Origin: Andeanibacterium sp035497315 | GTDB taxonomy: Bacteria; Pseudomonadota; Alphaproteobacteria; Sphingomonadales; Sphingomonadaceae | Assembly (NCBI GenBank): GCA_035497315.1 | Contig: DATJDU010000103.1 | Coordinates: forward strand, 14,542 to 78,541 | Length of the DNA: 64,000 nucleotides | Direction of reading: 5' to 3' | In this document: positions 1 through 8,903 of the stretch, in pieces | Layout of the letters: each line of letters starts with the position of its first letter | How positions within the stretch are numbered: position 1 is the first letter of the stretch | Notes under the pieces: model-generated | The model's database searches: none | Seen by the model: the letters and a program-made list of their open reading frames with translations, nothing else | Told to the model about the DNA's origin: nothing | Program-made: the position numbers and the translations under genes

Positions 1-847
1 CGCGAGTGACGCCCAGTTCCTCCACCAGCGCGGTGGCGATGGCGGCGTTTTCCAGATTGTGGGGGCCCTGCAGCGAGGGCCAATGCGGCTGGTGCGGCAG
101 GATCGCGGGCTTGTCGACGCAGGTTACGCGGCCAGCGGGGCGGCGGGCGCGCTCGGCCGCGAAGACCGCGCGAGTGGGCGCATCGTCGCAGCCGAAGACG
201 GCGAACTGATCCGCATCCTGCATCGCGAAGAGCCGCGCCTTGGAGGCGGCATAGGCTTCGAACCCGGCATAGCGATCGAGATGGTCGGGCGTGATATTGG
301 TCAGCGCCGCAGCCTCGCATCGCAGCGAGAAGGTCAGGTCGATCTGGTAGCTCGAAAGCTCCAGCACATAGACCCCGCCTTCGGGCAAAGGCTCCTGCGC
401 CAGGATCGGCAGGCCGATATTACCGCCCATCCGCGCCGGAATCCCCGCGCCTTCAAGCAGATGGCGGACCAGCGCGGTGGTGGTGGATTTGCCGTTGGTG
501 CCAGTGATCCCCACCACGCGGTGTGGCGGAAGATCGGCCCGGGCAAGGGCGAACAATTCGATATCGCCGATCAGCGGTACCCCCGCCTCGCGCGCGCGCT
601 GGGCGATGGGGTGGATATTGATCGGCACGCCGGGGGAGACGACCACACCGTCGAACCCCGTAAGGTCGATCTCCAGCGGATCGGCAAGGCGCGCGCGCCC
701 TTCCACGGCCGCGCGGGCATTGTCCTGCCGGTCCCACGCGACGACTTCGGCCCCGCTGGCCAGCAGGCATTCGGCCGCCGCAAGCCCCGATCGGGCGAGG
801 CCGAGAATGGCGTAACGCTTGCCGGAAAAGTGGTTTGAGCGGATCAC
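1..847 (-). CDS. murD: UDP-N-acetylmuramoylalanine--D-glutamate ligase MurD (C-terminus cut by window edge)
   Basis: Cytoplasmic ATP-dependent ligase that adds D-glutamate to UDP-MurNAc-L-Ala in peptidoglycan precursor synthesis. The reverse-strand reading gives an N-terminal FSGKRYAILGLARSG Rossmann-like segment and the Mur ligase P-loop GITGTNGKST at about residues 115-125, followed by the central ligase domain; roughly 282 codons are in the window. The only suitable start is a GTG at 847 whose GTGA overlaps the TGA of mraY by four bases, so translation is probably coupled. It is the last visible gene of the dcw operon; ftsW or murG would be expected beyond the edge. Confidence 0.93.
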   Translation of the reverse strand, partial: MIRSNHFSGKRYAILGLARSGLAAAECLLASGAEVVAWDRQDNARAAVEGRARLADPLEIDLTGFDGVVVSPGVPINIHPIAQRAREAGVPLIGDIELFALARADLPPHRVVGITGTNGKSTTTALVRHLLEGAGIPARMGGNIGLPILAQEPLPEGGVYVLELSSYQIDLTFSLRCEAAALTNITPDHLDRYAGFEAYAASKARLFAMQDADQFAVFGCDDAPTRAVFAAERARRPAGRVTCVDKPAILPHQPHWPSLQGPHNLENAAIATALVEELGVTR

Positions 848-1914
848 CTGAGCTTGAGCGTTGCGAGGCCGGCCAGCGCGAAGACGATCGAGATGATCCA
901 GAAACGGATCACCACGGTCGATTCAGGCCAGCCGAGCTGTTCGAAATGATGATGGATCGGCGCCATGCGGAATACCCGCCTGCCGGTCCGCTTGAAGAAG
1001 AACACCTGGATGATGACCGAGGCCGTTTCGAGCACGAACAGCCCGCCGATCACCAGCAGCACGATCTCGTGATGGCTGGCCACCGCGATGGCGCCCAGCG
1101 CGCCGCCCAGGGCCAAGCTGCCCGTATCGCCCATGAACACGGCGGCGGGCGGCGCGTTGAACCACAGGAAGGCGAGGCCCGCGCCCATGATCCCGGCGCA
1201 GAAGATCGCCAGTTCGCCCGCGCCCGGCACATGGGGAATGCCCAGATAGGTCGCATAGTCCACGCGGCCCGCGAGGTAGCAGATCAGCGAGAAGGCGCCC
1301 GCCGCGATCACCACCGGCATGGTGGCAAGGCCGTCCAGCCCGTCGGTCAAATTCACCGCATTGCCGAAGCCCACGATCACCGTGGCGGCGAAGACGTAAT
1401 AGAACGGCCCCAGCGGAATGCTGACGCCCGAAAGGAACGGCACGTAAAGGTTGGTGTTGATCTGGCTGACGATGATCCAGCTCACCACCCCGGCCACCGC
1501 GAATTCCGCGGCCAGACGCACCTTGCCCGAAACGCCCTTGTGGCTGCGCTTGGTCACCTTGTCGTAATCGTCGAGGAAGCCGATCAGGCCGAAGCCCACC
1601 GTCACGGCCATGCAGGCCCAGACGAAGGGACTGGCCAGATTCATCCACAACAGCATGGAGAGCATCAGCGAGACGAGAATCATCAGACCGCCCATGGTGG
1701 GCGTGCCGCGCTTGGCCAGATGGGTCTGCGGGCCGTCCTCGCGGATCGGCTGCCCCTTGCCCTGCCGGATGCGCAGCATGTTGATGAAGCGCGGGCCGAT
1801 CACGAGCCCGATCAGCAACGCCGTGATCAGCACGGCACCCGCGCGAAAGGTCTGGTAGCGCACGAGATTGGCCGGTCCCTCAAAATCCAGCCATTGTGCG
1901 ATGAGATACAACAT
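844..1914 (-). CDS. mraY: Phospho-N-acetylmuramoyl-pentapeptide transferase MraY
   Basis: Integral membrane enzyme that transfers phospho-MurNAc-pentapeptide from UDP to undecaprenyl phosphate, making lipid I. The 356-residue protein has about ten hydrophobic segments and the family signatures KRGTPTMGG, FLDDYDK (catalytic aspartates), NLTDGLDGLA and the APIHHHFE histidine motif near the C-terminus. Length is normal for the family. The ATG at 1914 shares one base with the murF stop (TGATG), placing it within the dcw operon between murF and murD. Confidence 0.97.
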   Translation of the reverse strand: MLYLIAQWLDFEGPANLVRYQTFRAGAVLITALLIGLVIGPRFINMLRIRQGKGQPIREDGPQTHLAKRGTPTMGGLMILVSLMLSMLLWMNLASPFVWACMAVTVGFGLIGFLDDYDKVTKRSHKGVSGKVRLAAEFAVAGVVSWIIVSQINTNLYVPFLSGVSIPLGPFYYVFAATVIVGFGNAVNLTDGLDGLATMPVVIAAGAFSLICYLAGRVDYATYLGIPHVPGAGELAIFCAGIMGAGLAFLWFNAPPAAVFMGDTGSLALGGALGAIAVASHHEIVLLVIGGLFVLETASVIIQVFFFKRTGRRVFRMAPIHHHFEQLGWPESTVVIRFWIISIVFALAGLATLKLR

Positions 1915-3407
1915 CAGTCTTCCTTGCGACCCCCGGCGGTACCGGCTCCGGCGAAATTGGCCCCGGTGAAATGGGCGACCACCCGGGCCAGCCCCACCGA
2001 ATTCGATCCCTTGACCAACACCGCGTCGCCCCCCGTGAGGCCGTCCTCCTCAAGCGCCGCGATGGCTTCCTCCGGAGAACCGCAATGCGCGAAGCGAATC
2101 GGCTTGCCAAGCGCGTTTGCGGCGCCTTTCCCCAACTCACGCGCCAGCGCATCCATTTCCGCACCCACCAGCAGGGCAAAGTCGACATTCGCAGCCGCCA
2201 GCGGCTCGACCAGCTGGGTGTGGAAGGCCGGGCCCAGATCGCCCAGTTCGCGCATCGAGCCGAGTACGGCGATACGGCGCGTGGCGGGCGTCTGCCCCAA
2301 TTGCGCCAGCGTGGCTCGCATCGAGGCCGGATTAGCGTTGTAGCTTTCATCGATCAGCAGCGCCTGCCCGCCCGGCGCGGCAATGCGATGGCGCGCGCCG
2401 CGCCCCTTGAGCCCGCCCATCTCGGCCAGCGAAAGCCCCGCCGCGCCAAGATCGCCGCCCACCGCGCGCACAACCGCCATCACGGCCAGCGAATTGGCCA
2501 CCCAATGTTCGCCCGGTTCGGCCACGGTATAGCACAGGCGGTTTTCGCCCAGATCGGCCGTCACCAGCGAGCCGCCATTGGCCTGCGGGATCGCATCGAG
2601 CAGGCGCACATCGGCATGGGCCGCCCTGCCGAAGGAAACCACTTTGGCTCCCACCGCCAGCGCAGCCTGTTTTAGCCGCTGGAAATGCGGGCTGTCCGCC
2701 GGGATCACCGCCGTGCCGCCTGCTTCCAGCCCAGCGAAGATTTCCGCCTTGGCGTCGGCAATCGCCTCCTCGCTGCCCAGCATCTCGATATGGGCGGGCG
2801 CGATGGTGGTGATGACGGCCACATGCGGGCGCACTTGTGCCGTCAATGCAGCGATTTCCCCGGCATGGTTCATACCCATTTCGAAGATGCCGAATTTGCT
2901 GCGTGAATTCATTCGCGAAAGGCTGAGCGGCACGCCCACGTGATTGTTGTAGCTGCGCACCGAACGATGCGCCGCGCCCCTGCTGGCCCGGTCGAGCGCG
3001 GCGAAGATCGCTTCCTTCACCCCGGTCTTGCCGACCGATCCGGTAACGCCGATTATCCTGGCGGAAACGCGGTTTCGCGCGGCTTTTGCCAATAGCTCAA
3101 GCGCTCTTGAGGTATCCTCGACGAGGATATGGGGCTTGGCGATCGGCCGATTCACCACTGCGGCGGCGGCGCCATTGGCAAAGGCCTTGTCCAGATAATC
3201 ATGCCCGTCGCTCGTCTCGCCCTTCAGCGCGAAGAACAGATCGCCCTTCACCACATCACGGCTGTCGATTTCCACGCCGGAAACCTGGAACTGGCCACTG
3301 GGCTTGCCGCCCGTAGCCACGGCAATGGAAACCGCATCCCACAAGGCCAGCGGCAGCGCGTCGGAGGTCTGGGGAAGCCAGGCGATGGGTAAGGGGTGAG
3401 AAGCCAT
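1914..3407 (-). CDS. murF: UDP-N-acetylmuramoyl-tripeptide--D-alanyl-D-alanine ligase MurF
   Basis: Cytoplasmic ligase that adds D-Ala-D-Ala to UDP-MurNAc-tripeptide. The 497-residue product shows the N-terminal IDSRDVVKGDLFFAL substrate-binding motif, the P-loop GVTGSVGKTGVKEA at about residue 110, NNHVGVPL, the EMGMNHAGEI motif and the DESYNANPASM motif of the C-terminal part. The ATG at 3407 is chosen because it overlaps the murE stop as TGATG; a longer in-frame start at 3452 would bury 45 bases in murE. Confidence 0.95.
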   Translation of the reverse strand: MASHPLPIAWLPQTSDALPLALWDAVSIAVATGGKPSGQFQVSGVEIDSRDVVKGDLFFALKGETSDGHDYLDKAFANGAAAAVVNRPIAKPHILVEDTSRALELLAKAARNRVSARIIGVTGSVGKTGVKEAIFAALDRASRGAAHRSVRSYNNHVGVPLSLSRMNSRSKFGIFEMGMNHAGEIAALTAQVRPHVAVITTIAPAHIEMLGSEEAIADAKAEIFAGLEAGGTAVIPADSPHFQRLKQAALAVGAKVVSFGRAAHADVRLLDAIPQANGGSLVTADLGENRLCYTVAEPGEHWVANSLAVMAVVRAVGGDLGAAGLSLAEMGGLKGRGARHRIAAPGGQALLIDESYNANPASMRATLAQLGQTPATRRIAVLGSMRELGDLGPAFHTQLVEPLAAANVDFALLVGAEMDALARELGKGAANALGKPIRFAHCGSPEEAIAALEEDGLTGGDAVLVKGSNSVGLARVVAHFTGANFAGAGTAGGRKED

Positions 3408-4888
3408 CACGCAGCGCCTCCCGATGGGGAGGAGGCGCCCTGCCCGGCGCATTCGCGCGCCACGCCGACGTCGTCGAAGGGAAGGATCTGCATCTCGTCT
3501 CCCGCACCGATGATCTGGCCCTGTTCGTGGCCCTTGCCCGCGATCAGCACGATATCGCCGGGGCCTGCTTCGGCAATGGCGGCCGCGATGGCAGAGCGCC
3601 GATCCCCGATTTCGCGCGCGCCCTCGGCGCCCGAAAGCACCATGGCGCGGATCGCCGCCGGGTCTTCGCTACGCGGATTGTCATCGGTGACTATTACCAC
3701 GTCCGAAGCCTGGGCCGCCACCCTGCCCATTTGCGCGCGCTTGCCCGTATCGCGATCCCCGCCCGCGCCGAAGACGGTAATCAGCCGGCCTTCCACATGC
3801 GGGCGCAGCGCCGCAACGGCCGCCTCCAGCGCATCGGGCGTGTGGGCGTAATCGACATAGACCGGAGCGCCCGCCGCGCTGATCGCCGCGCGTTCCAGCC
3901 GCCCGCGCACCGGCTGCAGGCGGGAAAGCGCATCGAAAACAGCCCGGGCGTCGCCGCCGGTCGCCAGCACCAGCCCGGCCGAAACCAGCGCATTGGCGGC
4001 CTGATATCCGCCGATCAGCGGCAGCTTCACCCTGAAGGCGGCGCCGTCATATTCCAGATCGAGGTCCTGCCCCAATTGGCCGGGAATGCGCCTGACGAGG
4101 CGGATGCCATCCCCCTTCTCGCCCACGGTCAGCAGCTTCAGCCCGCGCCTGCGCGCATGATCCGCCGCGCGATCCGACCATTCGTCGTCCGCCCAGATCA
4201 CTGCCGCGCCGCCATCTTCGACCACTTCATCGAACAGGCGCATCTTGGCGGCGAAATAATCCTCCATCGTCGCGTGATAATCGAGATGGTCGCGGCTCAG
4301 ATTGGTGAAGGCCCCCGCCGCCACTTTCAGCCCTTCCACGCGATATTGCGACAGGCCGTGGCTGGACGCCTCATAGGCGACATGAGTCACTCCTTCCTGC
4401 GCCAGCCCGTGCATGTTGGACAGAAAAGTGACGATATCGGGCGTGGTCAGCCCGGTGGAAACGCTCTCGTCCGGGGTGGTGACACCCAGCGTGCCGATGG
4501 ATGCCGCCCGCTCCCCCGCCATGCGCCAGAGCTGGCGGGTCATCTCCACCGTGGAGGTCTTGCCGTTGGTTCCGGTCACCGCCACGATCGTTCCGGGCAC
4601 GGGCTGGAAGAACTGCGCGGCAAGGCGGGCAAAGGCGCGGCGTGGCTGCGCATCGGCGATATGCGCCGTGCCCTCCACTATCGCTTCGGGCCGGGCGACG
4701 ATGGCAATCGCGCCGGCGGCGATGGCGGCGGGAATAAAATCCTCGCCATTGAATTTCGCACCCCGGAACGCGCCGAACACAGTACCCGGCGCCACCTTGC
4801 GATGATCGATGGCAAAGCCCGTCACTGTCCCGCCGGGAAGATTATCAGCGGCGATGCCCGCCGCTTCGGCCAGACGGGCGAGGTTCAT
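3407..4888 (-). CDS. murE: UDP-N-acetylmuramoyl-L-alanyl-D-glutamate--2,6-diaminopimelate ligase MurE
   Basis: Adds the third stem residue to the peptidoglycan precursor. The P-loop VTGTNGKTSTVEM, the YEASSHGL motif and the catalytic-domain signature TDDNPRSEDP are present. DNPR is the motif linked to meso-diaminopimelate rather than lysine specificity, which fits a Gram-negative cell wall. The length of 493 residues is usual. The ATG at 4888 overlaps the ftsI stop as ATGA, as at most junctions of this operon. Confidence 0.96.
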   Translation of the reverse strand: MNLARLAEAAGIAADNLPGGTVTGFAIDHRKVAPGTVFGAFRGAKFNGEDFIPAAIAAGAIAIVARPEAIVEGTAHIADAQPRRAFARLAAQFFQPVPGTIVAVTGTNGKTSTVEMTRQLWRMAGERAASIGTLGVTTPDESVSTGLTTPDIVTFLSNMHGLAQEGVTHVAYEASSHGLSQYRVEGLKVAAGAFTNLSRDHLDYHATMEDYFAAKMRLFDEVVEDGGAAVIWADDEWSDRAADHARRRGLKLLTVGEKGDGIRLVRRIPGQLGQDLDLEYDGAAFRVKLPLIGGYQAANALVSAGLVLATGGDARAVFDALSRLQPVRGRLERAAISAAGAPVYVDYAHTPDALEAAVAALRPHVEGRLITVFGAGGDRDTGKRAQMGRVAAQASDVVIVTDDNPRSEDPAAIRAMVLSGAEGAREIGDRRSAIAAAIAEAGPGDIVLIAGKGHEQGQIIGAGDEMQILPFDDVGVARECAGQGASSPSGGAA

Positions 4889-6609
4889 TCCTTGTTTCCG
4901 CCGACCAGCGGGGCAAGATCCGAAAGATCGATATCGTGGTTCGCATCGGGCATCACGCCCAGCAGCGGGCCGATCCGGGGGACCAGCCGCCCCACGATGG
5001 GCGCAGCGTTCCAGGCGGCCGTGCGCTGATACGAACTGGCCGCCGTGCCCTTGGGCTCGTCCAGCATGGCGATCACCACATAGCGCGGGCGATCCATCGG
5101 GAAGGCGGCAGCGAAAGTGGAAACCAGCGAGGACCGGCGATAGCCGCCCGCGCCCGGCTTTTCGGCGGAGCCCGTCTTACCGCCCACTCGGAAGCCGGGG
5201 GCATCGGCATTCCTGCCCGTGCCATAGACCGCGATCATGCGCAGGAGCTGGTTCATCCGTGCACTGGTGCTGGCCTTGAACACGCGGCGGCCCTTGGGCG
5301 CATGGCCCGGTTCGATCTTGCGCAGAGTGGAGGGGCGCCAGATCCCGCCATTCACCATCGCGGCATAGGCGCTGGCAAGGTGCAGCGGGGTTACGGCAAT
5401 GCCGTGGCCATAGCTGACCGTCATCGTCCGCAGCCGCGGCCAGTCGCCCTTGTGCCAGATGGGAAAGCCGCGCGCGGGCAATTCGATATAGGGCCGTTCG
5501 TGCATGCCCAGATCGGTCATATAGCGTTGCAGCGCCTTGCCGCCCAATTCGTCGGCAACCTGCGCGGTCACGATGTTGGAGGAATGGATCAGGGCTTCGG
5601 GCACGTTCAGGGTCGCCCCAATAACGTGGCTGTCGCGAATGCGGAAGCCACCCATTTCGAGCGGGCGGTTCGCCTGATAGCGGCGCGACAGGTCGGTCAC
5701 TACGCCGGCATCGATGGCAGCGGCAATGCTGAGCGGCTTGAAGGTGGAGCCCAGCTCGTAAACCTGGTTGGTCACGCGGTTGAACATGTTCTTCTCGCCC
5801 GCCGCGTCGATCTTGTTGGGATCGAATTCCGGCAGCGAGGCAAGCGCGAGCACTTCGCCCGTATCCACATCCAGCACCAGCCCGGCCGCGCCGACTGCGT
5901 CCACCGCCAGCATCCCCCGGCGCAGCTCATCCTCCAGCGCGCCCTGCACGCGGCTGTCGATGGAGAGCATGGCCGGCTTGCCGCGCTGCGCCGGATCGAG
6001 CAGCTGCTTGTCGAGCACGTCTTCCATGCCCACCCGGCCATGGCCGTCGGCCGCGACATAGCCCAGCACATGGGCCGCCATGGTGCCCTGGGGATAATGC
6101 CGATCGGCCTCGCGCGGGACTTCCAGCGCCAGCTCGCCGATCTCCTGGATACGGTTCGCCTCTTCCGGCAGCACGCGGCGGCGCAGATAGCCGGGCTTGC
6201 CGTTGGACAGGCGGCGGGCCAGCCATCCGGCATCCATGTCGGGGAAGATGCGCACCAGTTCCTTCGCCACTTCGGCCGGGGATTTCACCAGCGGAGAACC
6301 GCCGTCGTCCAGCGCAGTGGGGTTGTACCACAGGGCATAGGCGGGAAAGGCGCGGGCCAGCGGCACTCCGTTGCGATCGGTGATCTCGCCGCGCGGCGGC
6401 AGCAGCGCCTCGGCCATGGAGGTACGCGACGGGCCCGGCTGGACCACGCCGATATAGGCGATGCGCATCAGCGCGAGCAGCGCGATCAGGGTGAAGATCG
6501 CCACCACCCACAAGACACGGAACCGGGCAGTGAAAAGCGAGCGCTGGCGAGTGTTGACCAGTTCGACACGGCCGGTGGAAATTGCCGTGCTGATGGTGAG
6601 TGCGTTCAC
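4885..6609 (-). CDS. ftsI: Peptidoglycan D,D-transpeptidase FtsI (penicillin-binding protein 3)
   Basis: Septal transpeptidase of the divisome, anchored by one N-terminal membrane helix (about residues 30-52) with the catalytic domain in the periplasm. Visible motifs are the active-site STFK at residues 288-291, SSN at 343-345 and GKTGSAEK starting near 477. A PPRGEITDRNG segment lies in the PBP dimerisation domain. The start is the GTG at 6609, which overlaps the ftsL stop (GTGA). The open frame continues upstream to 6921, but that extension lies over ftsL and reads as arginine-rich shadow sequence. 574 residues is typical. Confidence 0.95.
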   Translation of the reverse strand: MNALTISTAISTGRVELVNTRQRSLFTARFRVLWVVAIFTLIALLALMRIAYIGVVQPGPSRTSMAEALLPPRGEITDRNGVPLARAFPAYALWYNPTALDDGGSPLVKSPAEVAKELVRIFPDMDAGWLARRLSNGKPGYLRRRVLPEEANRIQEIGELALEVPREADRHYPQGTMAAHVLGYVAADGHGRVGMEDVLDKQLLDPAQRGKPAMLSIDSRVQGALEDELRRGMLAVDAVGAAGLVLDVDTGEVLALASLPEFDPNKIDAAGEKNMFNRVTNQVYELGSTFKPLSIAAAIDAGVVTDLSRRYQANRPLEMGGFRIRDSHVIGATLNVPEALIHSSNIVTAQVADELGGKALQRYMTDLGMHERPYIELPARGFPIWHKGDWPRLRTMTVSYGHGIAVTPLHLASAYAAMVNGGIWRPSTLRKIEPGHAPKGRRVFKASTSARMNQLLRMIAVYGTGRNADAPGFRVGGKTGSAEKPGAGGYRRSSLVSTFAAAFPMDRPRYVVIAMLDEPKGTAASSYQRTAAWNAAPIVGRLVPRIGPLLGVMPDANHDIDLSDLAPLVGGNKE

Positions 6610-7124
6610 TCCGCCTCCCCTGCGATTGGCCCGATCTTCACGCGTTGGGCCGGGCGGACGAGCCGCGCGGAGAGATTTTCGCGCGCAATGGGCTGGGGCG
6701 GATGATCGCGCGGCACTTCGGCGGCGATCGCCTGGCCGGTGATGGGCGAGACCATCGCCGGGAAGATCGAGCTGTCTTCCGCCGCGGTCGGCGCATTGGC
6801 CACGGTGATCGGCTCGGGCGCGCCCTTGGCGCGGGGCGTGCCGAATTGGGCAAGCTGGCGCTCGCCTTCCAGGAACTGCCCGGCAGTGGGCGCCTTGTAG
6901 CCGAAATCGACTTCGTTCCAATTGGCCAGCTGCTGCTGGTTGGCCCGGGTCTCGAACTCGGTTTCCAGCATCATCTTCTGCTCGCGCAGGGCCACGATCC
7001 GCCGTTCGGCCTGGCGGACCTCGCTCTTCACCGAATTGACCTTGAGGTGCAGCGCCCCATAGGCGCTGGTGCAGGTCAGCAGCACAGCGGCCCAGCCGAT
7101 CTTCCTCATCCTGCTACCCTGCAT
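6606..7124 (-). CDS. ftsL: Cell division protein FtsL-like
   Basis: Small bitopic divisome protein expected between rsmH and ftsI. It has a short cytoplasmic tail, one membrane helix (IGWAAVLLTCTSAYGALHL), then a charged coiled-coil stretch (VNSVKSEVRQAERRIVALREQKMMLETEF) that would pair with FtsB. The remaining C-terminal part of roughly 100 residues is proline- and alanine-rich, making the protein of 172 residues longer than enterobacterial FtsL. The assignment rests on position and topology because FtsL sequences diverge strongly. The ATG at 7124 overlaps the rsmH stop; a GTG one codon upstream is equally possible. Confidence 0.85.
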   Translation of the reverse strand: MQGSRMRKIGWAAVLLTCTSAYGALHLKVNSVKSEVRQAERRIVALREQKMMLETEFETRANQQQLANWNEVDFGYKAPTAGQFLEGERQLAQFGTPRAKGAPEPITVANAPTAAEDSSIFPAMVSPITGQAIAAEVPRDHPPQPIARENLSARLVRPAQRVKIGPIAGEAE

Positions 7125-8068
7125 CACGCGGCCTCCCTTGCTGGCGCGCCGGTGCGAACGGCGGCGCGCAAAGTGGCGGAACGCGCACGCGGATTGCGCG
7201 CGATCTCCGCCTCGGTGGGACGGATCGCCTTGGTAAGCGAAGCGAAGGCGGGGGGCGGGCCGTCATTGGCGGCAGGCAGGTGGCGCGAAGTGCTGGCACC
7301 GGCACCGGAGGCGTCGCGCAGGAAGCGCTTCACGATCCGGTCCTCAAGGCTGTGAAAGCTCACCACAGCCAGCCTTCCGCCCTCCTTGAGCAGCCGCTCG
7401 GACCCGTTCAGCGCACTCTCAAGCTCTTTGAGCTCATCGTTGACATGGATGCGGATGGCCTGAAAACTGCGGGTCGCCGGGTCTTTCGGGGCGCCGGGAC
7501 GGTGGCCCAGCGCCTTGCGCACCACTCGCGCAAGCTCCGCCGTAGTCGAAAGCGGGCGCGCCGCCACGATGGCGCGGGCAACCCTGCGGGACTGCCGTTC
7601 CTCGCCATAAAGGTAAAGGATATCAGCGATTTGCGCCTCGTCGGCGGTGTTGAGGAAATCGGCCGCGCTGGCCCCATCCTGGCTCATCCGCATGTCCAGC
7701 GGGCCGTCGGAAGCGAAGGCAAAGCCCCGCTCGGCCTGGTCGAGCTGCATGGAGGAGACCCCGATATCCATCACCACGCCGTCAACTTCCGGCACGCCAG
7801 CCTCCACCATAGCCTCCGCCATCTCGGAAAAACGGCGCGGATGAAGGATCAAACGTGGCGGATTTTCGCGGGTTTCTGGCCATTCGGCACCGGCAGCTAT
7901 GGCGTCGGGATCGCGGTCGAACGCATGGACAATCGCCCCGGCATCGAGCAGTCGGCGAGTGTAACCACCCGCACCGAAAGTGGCGTCGACAATCACGTCG
8001 CCAGGCCGCAGATCAAGCGCGACAATCACTTCATCCAGCAAGACCGGGATATGCGGGGCGGCGCTCAT
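7124..8068 (-). CDS. rsmH: 16S rRNA (cytosine(1402)-N(4))-methyltransferase RsmH
   Basis: S-adenosylmethionine-dependent enzyme that N4-methylates C1402 of 16S rRNA. It begins HIPVLLDEVIVAL, followed by the SAM-binding VDATFGAGGYTRRLL motif and VDGVVMDIGVSSMQLD; RSFQAIRIHVNDELKELE and VVSFHSLEDRIVKRF are the C-terminal signatures. The ATG at 8068 overlaps the mraZ stop (ATGA) and gives 314 residues, the usual length; the upstream extension to 8167 lies over mraZ. Confidence 0.96.
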   Translation of the reverse strand: MSAAPHIPVLLDEVIVALDLRPGDVIVDATFGAGGYTRRLLDAGAIVHAFDRDPDAIAAGAEWPETRENPPRLILHPRRFSEMAEAMVEAGVPEVDGVVMDIGVSSMQLDQAERGFAFASDGPLDMRMSQDGASAADFLNTADEAQIADILYLYGEERQSRRVARAIVAARPLSTTAELARVVRKALGHRPGAPKDPATRSFQAIRIHVNDELKELESALNGSERLLKEGGRLAVVSFHSLEDRIVKRFLRDASGAGASTSRHLPAANDGPPPAFASLTKAIRPTEAEIARNPRARSATLRAAVRTGAPAREAA

Positions 8069-8571
8069 GCCTTCTTCCCCTTGCCATTTTCCGCGGCCAG
8101 CGCACGGCAGGCCGCCTGCGCGCCTTCCCAGCCCTCGCCCATGGCGTAGAGCTGCTCCGGGTTCCACAGGGTGAAGAAGCTGCCCGCGCCCTGGAAGAAG
8201 ACGCCTTCCGACAGGCAGCCCAGCCCGGCAAGGTGATCGGGCATGATGAAGCGGCCCGATGCGTCGAAGGGGATCTCGACGAAACCGAAAAGCTGGATAC
8301 GCCGCAAATCAGGGTCGAAATCGCGGCCCATGCGGATGGCGCGCTCTTCCTCGCGCTCGATCTGCGTTTCAAGCTCGGCACGACGGGACAGGCCGAAGCC
8401 GGTCAGGCAATTCCAGCGCTCATGCTTGGCAAGGCACAGGACCTTGCCGTCGCTGGATTCCGATACGGATTTGCGGAAGGCGGGAGGCAGCACGAAGCGG
8501 CCCTTCTCGCCCTTCAGCGAGAAACCCTGGCCACTGTAGATTACCTGCCGATCCCCAGACACTCGCCCCAC
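8065..8571 (-). CDS. mraZ: Transcriptional regulator MraZ
   Basis: AbrB-fold DNA-binding protein encoded first in the dcw operon; in other bacteria MraZ binds repeated short boxes in its own promoter and controls the cluster. The two SpoVT/AbrB-like repeats are visible as KGRFVLPPAFRKSV and SGRFIMPDHLAGLG. The start is GTG at 8571, with a second in-frame GTG at 8562; no ATG is available. The 168-residue protein has a short lysine-rich tail. The gene lies directly downstream of an AT-rich promoter region and GGGGA-type repeats. Confidence 0.92.
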   Translation of the reverse strand: MGRVSGDRQVIYSGQGFSLKGEKGRFVLPPAFRKSVSESSDGKVLCLAKHERWNCLTGFGLSRRAELETQIEREEERAIRMGRDFDPDLRRIQLFGFVEIPFDASGRFIMPDHLAGLGCLSEGVFFQGAGSFFTLWNPEQLYAMGEGWEGAQAACRALAAENGKGKKA

Positions 8572-8713
8572 CCCTTTGCGGGCAAAAAACCCTCACTCAT
8601 CGGCAAAACTTCCCCGCCCGGGGCCGCGCTCATCCACGGCCCGCCCACTCCGCAAATGCGGAATGCAGCAAGAACAGGTTTCCGATGGAAAGATTGTGTA
8701 ACTCGCCCAAAGC

Positions 8714-8748
8714 GGGGATGAAAGGGAAAATCACGGGAAATTCGGGGA
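8714..8748 (+). promoter_or_regulatory. Four phased GGGA boxes, candidate MraZ operator
   Basis: On the plus strand GGGA occurs at 8715, 8724, 8735 and 8745, that is every 9-11 bases and so on one face of the helix. The two outer copies are GGGGA. MraZ operators described in E. coli are TGGGN repeats with five-base spacers, the same period. The array lies in the leader or just downstream of the presumed mraZ promoter, but it is oriented against mraZ transcription. Binding by MraZ is inferred. Confidence 0.5.
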
Positions 8749-8759
8749 TTAAAGTTTAA

Positions 8760-8800
8760 CTGATTGTTTTATAATTATTTTTTGAAAATCAATGATCAGT
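8760..8800 (-). promoter_or_regulatory. AT-rich promoter region of the dcw operon
   Basis: A roughly 40-base block that is nearly all A and T stands out in GC-rich surroundings. Read toward mraZ it holds TTGATT (8792-8787) and overlapping TAATTA and TATAAA hexamers near 8768-8777. The exact -35/-10 pair cannot be fixed by eye, but this is the only promoter-like sequence between mraZ and the gene upstream. The leader to the mraZ GTG would be about 190 bases. Confidence 0.45.
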
Positions 8801-8856
8801 TCCCTCCATGAATGTTCATCAAATGTTCCACGGAAATTCAAGGGTTTGCGGGCGAA

Positions 8857-8894
8857 TCCCCGAAATTCCGGAGTCGCAATCCCGCAAAATCCCC
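8857..8894 (-). promoter_or_regulatory. Upstream GGGGA/CGGGA boxes flanking the dcw promoter
   Basis: On the minus strand GGGGA (8894-8890), CGGGA (8884-8880) and GGGGA (8861-8857) occur about one and two helical turns apart. They face the promoter from the side opposite the 8714-8748 array, so the AT-rich block is bracketed by two inward-facing box clusters. The function is inferred only from similarity to the downstream array. Confidence 0.3.
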
Positions 8895-8903
8895 GATCTG
8901 GAA

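Noticed and set aside
59..838. Long plus-strand frame opposite murD
   Set aside because: Mirror image of the murD coding strand in a GC-rich genome; histidine/arginine-rich with no domain, while the reverse strand carries Mur ligase motifs.
8749..8760. TTAAAGTTTAAC as a CtrA box
   Set aside because: CtrA sites need TTAA-N7-TTAA; here the half-sites are only three bases apart.
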